Below are positions 1 through 6,271 of a stretch of 6,962 nucleotides of DNA, in pieces (positions within the stretch are counted from its first letter, which is position 1; every line of letters starts with the position of its first letter). The DNA is from Betaproteobacteria bacterium (lineage in GTDB: Bacteria > Pseudomonadota > Gammaproteobacteria > Tethybacterales > Tethybacteraceae). The stretch is from contig JAPORI010000166.1 of the NCBI GenBank assembly GCA_026710225.1, positions 1 to 6,962 of the forward strand, written 5' to 3'. Position numbers and translations under genes: made by a program. Below the pieces are notes generated by a model that did no database searches, was not told the origin of the DNA, and worked only from the letters and a program-made list of their open reading frames with translations.

Positions 1-1
1 G

Positions 2-280
2 TACGATGTCAAGCCGGTCGGCCGCTGCAAGATATGCATCTGCACCAATGTTCCATGTGCGCTGATGGGTGCGACTTCCGCCGCGGCTGCGTTCAAGAAG
101 AAGCTTGGCATTGAATTCGGTGAAACAACCGCCGACGGCAAGTACACCCTGGTTGAGGGCGAGTGTTTCGGAGCCTGCAAGGAGTGTCCGGTGGTGATCG
201 TTGACAACGTCAAGATGCACGCCAAGATAACTGCTGAGCGAATCGATGAGTTTCTTGCCGACATCGATCCGGATCGCTGA
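2..280 (+). CDS. nuoE: NADH-quinone oxidoreductase subunit E (complex I 24 kDa [2Fe-2S] subunit), C-terminal part
   Basis: The gene is cut by the left edge; 92 residues remain, read from base 2 to the TGA at 278-280. NuoE belongs to the peripheral NADH-oxidising arm of respiratory complex I and carries the N1a [2Fe-2S] cluster in a thioredoxin-like fold. Visible here are the two cluster-binding Cys pairs of the family: CTNVPC (Cys codons at 41 and 56) and CFGAC (Cys codons at 164 and 176). The family-typical run between them, with ALMGA and LGIEFGETT, and the ending ITAERIDEFLADI also fit. Three more cysteines lie close by (codons at 26, 35 and 185); the third sits where relatives usually have GDAP. 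The normal partner gene nuoF does not follow; hisG starts 12 bases downstream in the same frame. The identification is firm from the motifs. Whether this copy sits next to other nuo genes on the left cannot be seen. Confidence 0.92.
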   Translation, partial: YDVKPVGRCKICICTNVPCALMGATSAAAAFKKKLGIEFGETTADGKYTLVEGECFGACKECPVVIVDNVKMHAKITAERIDEFLADIDPDR

Positions 281-292
281 GTCTTTCCGCCA

Positions 293-934
293 GTGCTGAC
301 CGTCGCCCTGCCCAAGGGCCGGATTCTGGCCCAGGCCCAGAGTCTGCTGGCTAGCTCCGGCTTGCAGCCGGCCGATCCGATCGCCGCTGACGATCGGCGG
401 ATCGTAATTGCCTGCAAGGATGCCGGCTTGCGCCTGATCATCGTCCGGGCTGCCGATGTCCAGACCTATGTCGCCTGCGGTGCCGCCCAGATCGGTCTTG
501 CCGGCCGCGATTTGCTGCTGGACAATCCATTGGCCGGCATCTATCAAGGCCCGGCGACTGCGCTTGGCAAGTGCCGGCTTGCGGTTGCTGCCCGCGCCGA
601 TTACGACTATGCTGGTCGCATTCAGCGGGGAGCACGGGTTGTGGTCGCGACCAAGTATCCGCGTCTGGCTCGCAACCATTTTGCCCGGGTTGGGGTGCAT
701 GCTGAAATCGTCCGGCTGTATGGGTCGATGGAACTGGCGCCGCTGGTCGGCCTGGCCGATCTGATCGTTGATCTGGTCGAGACCGGTCAGACGCTCAAGG
801 CCAACCGGCTGGTTGAGGTGGAGCAGATCATGCCGATTTGTACCCAGGTGATCTTCAATCAGGGTGCCTTCTTGCGTCGCCGCACCGAGCTGGATGCGAT
901 TGCCGCGCAACTGGCGGCCGGCGCTGATGAATAA
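293..934 (+). CDS. hisG: ATP phosphoribosyltransferase catalytic subunit, short form (HisG-S)
   Basis: HisG catalyses the first, committed step of histidine synthesis, joining ATP and PRPP to give phosphoribosyl-ATP in the cytoplasm. The protein is 213 residues. It opens with the classic LTVALPKGRI (residues 2-11), has AQIGLAGRDLL at about 65-75, and carries the PRPP-binding loop DLIVDLVETGQTLKAN (156-171). It ends near residue 213 without the C-terminal regulatory domain of the long form (about 290-300 residues). It is therefore the short type, which in known cases works with the regulatory subunit HisZ. The start is GTG at 293: the LTVALPKGR motif begins at residue 2 and no other start lies between it and the nuoE stop. 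No clear Shine-Dalgarno sequence precedes it, so translation may depend on ribosomes finishing nuoE 12 bases upstream. The 3' end overlaps hisD by 8 bases. Confidence 0.97.
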   Translation: MLTVALPKGRILAQAQSLLASSGLQPADPIAADDRRIVIACKDAGLRLIIVRAADVQTYVACGAAQIGLAGRDLLLDNPLAGIYQGPATALGKCRLAVAARADYDYAGRIQRGARVVVATKYPRLARNHFARVGVHAEIVRLYGSMELAPLVGLADLIVDLVETGQTLKANRLVEVEQIMPICTQVIFNQGAFLRRRTELDAIAAQLAAGADE

Positions 935-2246
935 ACTGCTTCGCTGTCCAGTCCAATCACAGCTGTTTGACCAGTGGCTAGCCGAGCAATGGCTAGCCGG
1001 CGGCCGCAATCTGCAGTTGCAAGAGCAGGTTGCAGCGACGATCGCGGCAATAGCCGAGCGCGGCGATCAGGCACTGATCGAGTTTACCGAGCGCTTCGAC
1101 GGATGGAAACCGGACGCAGCCGGGCAACTGCGCATTGACAAAAGCGAGATCGACAAGGCAGCTAATGAGCTTGCCAGTGACGATCGGGTCGCGCTTGCGG
1201 CCGCAGCCGGCCGGATAAGAGACTGGCATTGCCGGCAGTTGCCGGAGACGATTGAATTTAAAGATGAGCTGGGCAACCGCTTGCTGCGCCGGCCGCAGCC
1301 GCTGGCTTCGATCGCCGTCTATGTTCCCGGCGGCAGAGCCGCGTATCCGTCCTCGCTGCTGATGGGCGCACTGCCGGCCGCGGTTGCCGGAGTGGAAAAG
1401 ATGATATTTGCGACACCGGCAGCCCCCGGTCGCCTCAATCCCTGGGTTGCCCATGCCGCGCAACTGGCCGGAATCAGCGAAGGCTTGCGCATCGGCGGTG
1501 CCCAGGCGATCGCCGCGCTTGCTCTGGGCAGCGAGACGGTTGCCAGAGTAGACAAGATAGTCGGGCCTGGCAGCGCATACGTTACCGAAGCCAAGCGGCA
1601 ACTGGCCGGCGAGGTTGGCATAGATCTGCTGGCCGGACCTTCGGAACTGGTTGTGATTGGCGACGGCAGCGCACCGGCTGCATGGACTGCTGCCGATCTG
1701 GCCGCCCAGGCCGAGCACGGTGCAGACTCCAAGGTGGCGTTGATTTCAACCAGCTGCACCGAACTTGATCAGGTTGAACAACTGCTCGTCGAACTTGCCG
1801 CCGGCAGCGATGAACGCAGTGTTGTTTTGGCCAAGGTGCTGGCAAATGCAGCCCTGATCGAAGCTGGCGACTTGCATCAGGCGCGGCAGGCGGCCAACCG
1901 GATCGCCGCCGAGCACCTGCAACTTTCGATTGCCGATGCGCATCGGCAGATCGACCAGGAGTGGATTTGCGGCTGTCTTTGTGCCGGAGCCGCTTCGCCG
2001 GTGGTGCTGTCGGACTACTGCGCCGGCTGCAACCATGTCCTGCCGACTGCCGGCCGGGTGCGCTTTTCCTCCGGGCTGTCGGTAGGTGATTTCATGCGTA
2101 CCACCAGCATTTTTGCCGCCAGCGAATCCGGGTCAGCCGAACTGGCTCCGATTGCCGCGCAAATTGCCTGCGGCGAGGGCCTGGTCGCGCATGCCCGGGC
2201 TGCCCGGTTGCGTCTTGGCCAAGAAGGGGCTGATGCCAATGGCTGA
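927..2246 (+). CDS. hisD: Histidinol dehydrogenase
   Basis: HisD carries out the last two steps of histidine synthesis, oxidising L-histidinol to histidine with two NAD+; it is a cytoplasmic zinc enzyme. The product is 439 residues, the usual family length. Landmarks are VYVPGGRAAYPSSLLMG (about 132-148), LLAGPSELVVIGD, AQAEHGADSK (260-269), AAEHLQL (327-333), SDYCAGCNHVLPT (362-374) and AHARAARLR near the end. By family correspondence with the E. coli enzyme, the zinc ligands are Gln261, His264, Asp363 and His422, and the catalytic pair is Glu329-His330; all are present. The segment around Asp363 is unusually Cys-rich (Cys348, 350, 352, 365, 368). The ATG at 927 is chosen because the N-terminus then aligns with family length; the open frame extends farther upstream but only inside hisG. 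The start overlaps the hisG stop (ATGAATAA), which suggests translational coupling. A short in-frame tandem repeat lies near the N-terminus. Confidence 0.98.
   Translation: MNKLLRCPVQSQLFDQWLAEQWLAGGRNLQLQEQVAATIAAIAERGDQALIEFTERFDGWKPDAAGQLRIDKSEIDKAANELASDDRVALAAAAGRIRDWHCRQLPETIEFKDELGNRLLRRPQPLASIAVYVPGGRAAYPSSLLMGALPAAVAGVEKMIFATPAAPGRLNPWVAHAAQLAGISEGLRIGGAQAIAALALGSETVARVDKIVGPGSAYVTEAKRQLAGEVGIDLLAGPSELVVIGDGSAPAAWTAADLAAQAEHGADSKVALISTSCTELDQVEQLLVELAAGSDERSVVLAKVLANAALIEAGDLHQARQAANRIAAEHLQLSIADAHRQIDQEWICGCLCAGAASPVVLSDYCAGCNHVLPTAGRVRFSSGLSVGDFMRTTSIFAASESGSAELAPIAAQIACGEGLVAHARAARLRLGQEGADANG
972..1001 (+). repeat. 15-base imperfect tandem repeat inside hisD
   Basis: Two adjacent 15-base units (972-986 and 987-1001) share the core TGGCTAGCCG and encode QWLAE followed by QWLAG, residues 16-25 of HisD. 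Three bases differ between the units. The repeat keeps the reading frame and lies in the variable N-terminal arm, well away from the active site. It probably reflects a small local duplication, though chance similarity in a helix-forming segment is possible. Confidence 0.55.
2224..2229 (+). promoter_or_regulatory. Shine-Dalgarno-like sequence for hldE
   Basis: AAGGGG lies inside the 3' end of hisD. Two in-frame ATG codons follow, at 2233 and 2239. The gap is 3 bases to the first and 9 to the second, so the spacing favours the start at 2239. Confidence 0.5.
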
Positions 2247-3633
2247 TTTCAACAGCGTGATTTCGGATGCGGAACTCCTGCCGTCCTTTGCCGGCCGTCG
2301 GGTGCTGGTGGTCGGTGATGCAGTGCTGGATCGCTACTGGTTTGGTGATGCGGAGCGTTTGTCTAGAGAAGCGCCGGTGCCGGTGCTAATCAACCGCGGC
2401 GAAACGCTGCGCTGCGGCGGTGCTGCGAATGCAGCCGCGAATGTTGCGGCTATGGGTGCTAGTGCAACCCTGCTGGCCGCTGCCGGCAGCGATCGGGAAG
2501 GTGAGATGCTGGCGCAATGCTGCCGGCAAGCCGGCTTCGAATTGGTTGCGGTGCAATCGCAATCGTCAACCGCCAGCAAGTTGCGAATTGTTGCCCAGGG
2601 TCAGCAGATGCTGCGGGTGGATTCAGATTCAACCTTTGGCGATGCTGCCGAAAAAATCGCCCAACAAGCCGGCGAACTTGCATCCCAACACGATGTCGTG
2701 CTGCTTTCCGACTACGGTCTGGGATCGCTGGCCGAGTGCGCGCAAATAATCGGCAAGGCGAAAATTCCGCTAGTGGTTGATCCGCGCGGCGGCAACTGGC
2801 AGCGCTATCGCGGTGCCAGCCTGCTTACTCCCAATCTTGCCGAGTTTGCCGCTGGCAGCGCCGGTCAGTCGGCGCAAGAAGTTATTGCCGGCCATGATCT
2901 GGATGCGCTTCTGGTCACGATGGGCAAGGAGGGTATGCGGCTGCATCAGCGCGACCATCCGGTTCATTCGCTGCCCAGTTATGCCAGGGAAGTGTTTGAT
3001 GTCACCGGCGCTGGTGATACGGTCTGCGCACTGATGGCGCTTGGCCTGGCTGCGGGAATGCCGTTAATCGAGAGCATGTATCTGGCCAACAAGGCCGCCG
3101 GCATTGCGGTTGCCAAGTTGGGGGCAGTGGCGGTGACTGCCGAAGACTTTGCCGGCTCCGGCTCCGGTCGCATAATCGCACCTGAACACATTGGTGACTA
3201 TGCCCGGCAGATGCAGCAGCAGGGCAAGAATCTGGTGATGACCAACGGCTGCTACGACATTCTTCACGCCGGGCATCTGGCATCGCTGGCTGCTGCTGCT
3301 CGGCTTGGTGATGTGCTGGTTGTTGCGGTAAACGATGATGAATCGGTTGCCGCCCTCAAGGGTGAGAGTCGGCCGATCAATTCGCTGGGGCAGCGAATGC
3401 GGTTGCTGGCCGGGCTTGCCTGTGTCGATGCGGTAACCTCCTTTTCGGGACCGACTGCCGGCGATACGATTGAGGCGGTGCGACCGAACATCTATGCCAA
3501 GGGCAAGGATTGGCAGGATAAGGACTCGCCGGATGCACAAACCGCGCAGCGCACCGGTGCCAAGGTTGTCTATCTTGATATGGTTGCAGGACTGTCAACC
3601 TCAGCGATCGTTGCCAAGGCGAAATGCTCCTGA
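2239..3633 (+). CDS. hldE: Bifunctional heptose 7-phosphate kinase / heptose 1-phosphate adenylyltransferase
   Basis: HldE supplies two steps of ADP-heptose synthesis for the lipopolysaccharide inner core. Its N-terminal domain phosphorylates D-glycero-beta-D-manno-heptose 7-phosphate at C1; its C-terminal domain, after a separate phosphatase (GmhB), adds AMP. From ATG 2239 the protein has 464 residues, close to the roughly 475 usual for fused HldE. The kinase half (about 1-305) is of the ribokinase/PfkB type: GDAVLDRYWFG (26-36), GGAANAAANVAAMG (60-73) and FDVTGAGDT (253-261), with Asp260 as the expected catalytic base. The transferase half (about 330-464) has TNGCYDILHAGH (335-346), including the HxGH nucleotide-binding motif, then AKGKDW (420-425) and STSAI near the end. 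An alternative start at 2233 adds two residues. The 5' end overlaps hisD, so it is probably translated from the same message. It ends 4 bases from the stop of convergent ccmE. Confidence 0.97.
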   Translation: MADFNSVISDAELLPSFAGRRVLVVGDAVLDRYWFGDAERLSREAPVPVLINRGETLRCGGAANAAANVAAMGASATLLAAAGSDREGEMLAQCCRQAGFELVAVQSQSSTASKLRIVAQGQQMLRVDSDSTFGDAAEKIAQQAGELASQHDVVLLSDYGLGSLAECAQIIGKAKIPLVVDPRGGNWQRYRGASLLTPNLAEFAAGSAGQSAQEVIAGHDLDALLVTMGKEGMRLHQRDHPVHSLPSYAREVFDVTGAGDTVCALMALGLAAGMPLIESMYLANKAAGIAVAKLGAVAVTAEDFAGSGSGRIIAPEHIGDYARQMQQQGKNLVMTNGCYDILHAGHLASLAAAARLGDVLVVAVNDDESVAALKGESRPINSLGQRMRLLAGLACVDAVTSFSGPTAGDTIEAVRPNIYAKGKDWQDKDSPDAQTAQRTGAKVVYLDMVAGLSTSAIVAKAKCS

Positions 3634-3658
3634 AAAATTATTGCTCAAGAGTCTTGGC
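3613..3658. repeat. Long-loop inverted repeat across the hldE/ccmE convergent junction
   Basis: GCCAAGGC at 3613-3620 can pair with GTCTTGGC at 3651-3658, giving seven Watson-Crick pairs and one G-U pair. The 30-base loop holds both stop codons and an A/T-rich run (about 3632-3642). It is the only inverted repeat I found where a terminator for the two converging operons should be. The loop is long and no T-run follows either arm, so a role as terminator is unproven and the match may be chance. Confidence 0.3.
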
Positions 3659-4072
3659 GGCCTCGATTGCTGCCTGCGCTTCCGGCGGCATGTAGTTTTC
3701 ATCGTGCTTGGCCAGCACTTCATCGGCGATCATGATTCCGTCTTGCCAACTCCCCCGTACCACAACGCCCTGTCCCTCCCTGAACAGATCGGGAAGTACT
3801 CCGCTGTATGAGACGGTAACCGCCTGGGCGGTATCGGTAACCGCAAAGCGCACTTCAATACTGTCGGCGCTTTTTTGCAGCGAATCTTCTGCCACCAGGC
3901 CGCCGAGCCGGAAAGTGCGGCCGGCGGTGTCAGCTTCATCGGCTACTATCTGGCTGGGCGTGTAGAAGAACAGCAGGTTCTGGCGGAATGCCGCGACGGT
4001 AAGGCCGACGGTAAGGGCCGCACCGGCGAGAATGAACAGCACCAGTACCATGCGCTGCTGTCGCGGCGTCAT
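3638..4072 (-). CDS. ccmE: Cytochrome c maturation haem chaperone CcmE
   Basis: CcmE is the periplasmic haem chaperone of System I: it takes haem from the CcmABCD complex through a covalent bond to a histidine and hands it to the CcmF/H lyase. The protein is 144 residues. An N-terminal signal anchor (about 8-28) is followed by a small beta-barrel domain. The haem-attachment motif LAKHDENYMPPE is near the C-terminus, with His123 as the covalent site and Tyr127 as the axial ligand of the HxxxY motif. This is the standard HxxxY form, not the CxxxY variant. The ATG at 4070-4072 overlaps the ccmD stop (ATGA) and is preceded by GAGG (4080-4083 on the complementary strand) with 7 bases between. It is the last gene of the cluster here; ccmF does not follow. 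Confidence 0.97.
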   Translation of the reverse strand: MTPRQQRMVLVLFILAGAALTVGLTVAAFRQNLLFFYTPSQIVADEADTAGRTFRLGGLVAEDSLQKSADSIEVRFAVTDTAQAVTVSYSGVLPDLFREGQGVVVRGSWQDGIMIADEVLAKHDENYMPPEAQAAIEAAKTLEQ

Positions 4073-4233
4073 TGCCGATCCTCATTGAGCGCGGCAACCT
4101 TGCGGCGGCTGTCGCGCTTGCGGCGCAGCGCGGTCAGCCACAAGCCGGCGAGCACTGCCGCACTCAGCGCATAGGACGACCAGACATATGCTGCGTAGCC
4201 GCCCATCGCCAGGAATTCGCCGAGACTCTCCAT
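4069..4233 (-). CDS. ccmD: Haem exporter small membrane protein CcmD
   Basis: CcmD is a small inner-membrane adaptor that stabilises the CcmABC complex and is needed to release holo-CcmE. The product is 54 residues. It has the family hallmark FLAMGGYAAYVWSSY at residues 7-21, one membrane segment (about 16-35) and a highly basic cytoplasmic tail (LRRKRDSRRK). The open frame extends upstream into ccmC, but the ATG at 4231-4233 gives the normal N-terminus and shares one base with the ccmC stop (TGATG). The 3' end overlaps ccmE by four bases. Such short genes are easily missed, but length, motif and position between ccmC and ccmE all agree. Confidence 0.92.
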   Translation of the reverse strand: MESLGEFLAMGGYAAYVWSSYALSAAVLAGLWLTALRRKRDSRRKVAALNEDRQ

Positions 4234-4976
4234 CAGGATGCTGCCTGTTTGGCCCACTGGGATGATGCTTCCTGCTCGAGCAGCAGCGCTTGTGCCATGG
4301 TCGCCATCACCGCCAGATAGAAGACCATGAATGATCCGGCCATCAGCAGCAGCGGCATGAGCATCGCCTTGTCGATCGAAGGCGCACCGAACTTGGCGAT
4401 GGTTGCCGGCTGGTGCAGGGTGTTCCACCAGTCAACCGAAAAATGGATGACCGGGATATTAATCAGGCCTACCAGCAGCAAAATCGCTCCGGCGGCAGCG
4501 GCGGTACGCCGATCCGGAATCGACGCGACCAGCGCCATGTACCCCAGATAGATGAACAGCAAGATGAGTTCGGAAGTAAGGCGCGCATCCCATACCCACC
4601 AGGTTCCCCACATCGGCTTGCCCCATATTGATCCGGTTGCCAGAGTCAAGGCGGTGAATGCAGCACCGGCCGGCGCCGAGGCGCGGGCGCATATGGCCGC
4701 AGTCTTGCCGCGCCAAATCAGCGATACTGCCGCCATGCCGGCCATGTTCACGTAGATGAACAATGACATCCAGGCGGCTGGTACATGGACGAATATGATT
4801 CGATAGCCTTCGCCCTGCTGATAGTCCGGCGGCGCCCCGATCAGGGCGCCGTATATGCCGGGAATGAACAGCAACAGAAACAGTCCGATCAGCCATATCC
4901 GGCTTGCTTCGGCGATCCGGTAGAAGACCGGCGGCGAAGCAAGCCGCCCCAGGGTTGCGTACACCGATGTGCCCAT
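4233..4976 (-). CDS. ccmC: Haem-handling membrane protein CcmC
   Basis: CcmC is the inner-membrane WWD-domain protein that presents haem to CcmE and is sufficient for covalent haem loading of CcmE. The protein is 247 residues with about six membrane segments (near 27-47, 65-87, 103-119, 132-151, 161-178 and 205-232). The periplasmic tryptophan-rich signature is WGKPMWGTWWVWD at 118-130, followed by ARLTSELILL. The two expected haem-ligand histidines are His64 in FVHVPAAW and His188 in DWWNTLHQPAT. The N-terminus (LASPPVFYRIA) and the DYQQGEGYRII segment are typical of the family. The gene begins 9 bases after ccmB and runs directly into ccmD. The same WWD signature occurs in CcmF and CcsA proteins, but the length and these flanking motifs fit CcmC. 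Confidence 0.97.
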   Translation of the reverse strand: MGTSVYATLGRLASPPVFYRIAEASRIWLIGLFLLLFIPGIYGALIGAPPDYQQGEGYRIIFVHVPAAWMSLFIYVNMAGMAAVSLIWRGKTAAICARASAPAGAAFTALTLATGSIWGKPMWGTWWVWDARLTSELILLFIYLGYMALVASIPDRRTAAAAGAILLLVGLINIPVIHFSVDWWNTLHQPATIAKFGAPSIDKAMLMPLLLMAGSFMVFYLAVMATMAQALLLEQEASSQWAKQAAS

Positions 4977-4985
4977 TATCTTTGC

Positions 4986-5639
4986 CTAGATGCCCTGCGC
5001 CGAAGCGCGCAGCGCTCCGGCCGCGGCCAGCGGCAGTACGGTGATTGCCAGCGACAGGCAGGCGGCCAGCAGCAGCAGCGGTGCGGCCGGTGCGTCCCCG
5101 GCAACCGCGGCGGCCGCGAAGATCACCGCCGGCATGCACAGTGGCAGGGCGAGCATGCCGCCGAGAAAGCGGCTGCGGGAGGCTCCGGCGGCAACCGCTT
5201 CGGCAAATACCGCCAGCAGGCTGAATACCGCGGTGCCCAGCGGCAGGGTGACTAGCAGCAACAGCAACTGCTCGGCTGGCAACTGCATCCAGGCAGCCAG
5301 CAGCGGTGCAAGCACGATTAGCGGCAGGCCGCAGGCCAGCCAGTGGGCTACGGCTTTGGCCAGTACCGCCAGAATAAGCGGTCGCGGCGACAGCAGCAAC
5401 TGTTCAAGCGATCCGTCCCGGATGTCGCGACGAAACAGCATGTCCTGAGAAAGCAGCGATGAAAGCAGGGCAACGGTCCAGATTACTCCGGGGGCGATGG
5501 TGCGCAGGGTTTCCGGGCGGGTGCCGATCGCCAGCGGGAAGATGGCAACCGTTGCGGTGAAAAAGGCCAGCGGGATCAGCCATTCGCCCGGCCGCCGGGC
5601 GGCAACCAGCAGATCGCGGCGCAGTAGCGGCAGTTTCAC
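4986..5639 (-). CDS. ccmB: Haem exporter ABC transporter permease CcmB
   Basis: CcmB is the membrane subunit that pairs with the CcmA ATPase; the complex uses ATP to release haem-loaded CcmE from CcmC. The protein is 217 residues, the normal size, with about six hydrophobic segments (near 20-40, 47-66, 96-117, 124-146, 157-179 and 185-208). Family features are the N-terminal RRDLLVAARRPGEWLIPLAF and the cytoplasmic stretch LFRRDIRDGSLEQLLLSP (68-85). The start is GTG (5637-5639), overlapping the ccmA stop as GTGA, with no obvious Shine-Dalgarno sequence; translation is probably coupled to ccmA. The C-terminus is Ala- and Leu-rich, typical of GC-rich genomes. Confidence 0.96.
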   Translation of the reverse strand: MKLPLLRRDLLVAARRPGEWLIPLAFFTATVAIFPLAIGTRPETLRTIAPGVIWTVALLSSLLSQDMLFRRDIRDGSLEQLLLSPRPLILAVLAKAVAHWLACGLPLIVLAPLLAAWMQLPAEQLLLLLVTLPLGTAVFSLLAVFAEAVAAGASRSRFLGGMLALPLCMPAVIFAAAAVAGDAPAAPLLLLAACLSLAITVLPLAAAGALRASAQGI

Positions 5640-6238
5640 AGCGCCAGCGAAAAAGAAGCCATCTGCCAGCCGGGCTGCTGGTGGGTGGCCATGATCGCAC
5701 AGCCGCCATCAGTTGTGTGTTGCTCGATGCTCTCGCCGAGCAACTGCTTGCCGGCTTCGTCCAGAACGGTGAGCGGCTCGTCGAGAATCCACAGTTTCGC
5801 CGGCAGCAGTTCCAGTCGCGCCAGCGCCAGACGGCGCCGCTGACCGGCCGACAGCAGCCGGCAGGGCCGGTCCTGACGGTCCAGACCCCATTTGCGCAAA
5901 GCCGGCTGCACGTCAGCGGCTGGTTCGCCGGCGATCGCTGCGGCAAATTCAAGGTTCTCGAGCGGGGTCAGGTCGCCAGCGATGCCGTCCTTGTGCCCGA
6001 CATAGGCGATTTGCGCCCGGTAGCCGGATGCCAGCCGCCAGATGCTGCTGTCGTTCCAGCGCACTTCTCCCCGATCCGGTGTAATCAGTCCGCACAGAAT
6101 CTTGAGCAGGGAGGTCTTGCCGCAGCCGTTGGCACCGGTTACCTGCAACAGTTGGCCGCTTTCCACCTGCAAAGATACGCCGCGCAGCACCGGCGCGAGA
6201 TTGCGGGCAAAGTGAATATCAGATGCGATCAACGGCAT
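5636..6238 (-). CDS. ccmA: Haem exporter ABC transporter ATP-binding protein CcmA
   Basis: CcmA is the cytoplasmic ATPase of the CcmAB(CD) complex of cytochrome c maturation System I. The protein is 200 residues, near the usual 200-210. ABC ATPase elements appear in order: Walker A GANGCGKT (35-42), the CcmA-typical IAYVGHKDGIAGDLTPLENL (77-96) in the Q-loop region, signature LSAGQ (129-133), Walker B LWILDE (149-154) and switch His186 in MATHQ. All catalytic positions are intact. The ATG at 6236-6238 has a weak GGAA ribosome site 6 bases upstream, partly inside a small hairpin. ccmA is the first recognisable gene of the ccm cluster; an unknown small gene ends 33 bases upstream on the same strand, so transcription may start farther up. 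Confidence 0.96.
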   Translation of the reverse strand: MPLIASDIHFARNLAPVLRGVSLQVESGQLLQVTGANGCGKTSLLKILCGLITPDRGEVRWNDSSIWRLASGYRAQIAYVGHKDGIAGDLTPLENLEFAAAIAGEPAADVQPALRKWGLDRQDRPCRLLSAGQRRRLALARLELLPAKLWILDEPLTVLDEAGKQLLGESIEQHTTDGGCAIMATHQQPGWQMASFSLAL

Positions 6239-6246
6239 GGACAGTT

Positions 6247-6259
6247 CCGATTCTATCGG
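6247..6259 (-). promoter_or_regulatory. Small hairpin touching the ccmA ribosome-binding site
   Basis: Bases 6247-6259 form a perfect 5-base inverted repeat with a 3-base loop (CCGAT / ATCGG). In the ccmA message this places a short stem 8 bases before the ATG and pairs the two G bases of the GGAA ribosome site at 6245-6248. It could lower initiation, but a 5-base stem is weak and may have no role. Confidence 0.25.
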
Positions 6260-6271
6260 TGCGGATATTGT

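Noticed and set aside
278..293. Possible nuoE-hisG fusion by readthrough of TGA, since both are in the same frame
   Set aside because: Both proteins end and begin at normal family positions, and TGA is used as the stop elsewhere (hisD, ccmA, ccmC, ccmD), so recoding is unnecessary.
993..1718. Minus-strand open frame of 241 codons opposite hisD
   Set aside because: hisD on the plus strand carries every expected motif; the antisense frame gives no recognisable domain and is a by-product of GC-rich codon use.
4233..4428. Longer ccmD start inside ccmC
   Set aside because: The extension lies entirely within ccmC coding sequence and would give a protein of about 119 residues, far longer than CcmD; the ATG at 4233 gives the normal length and N-terminus.
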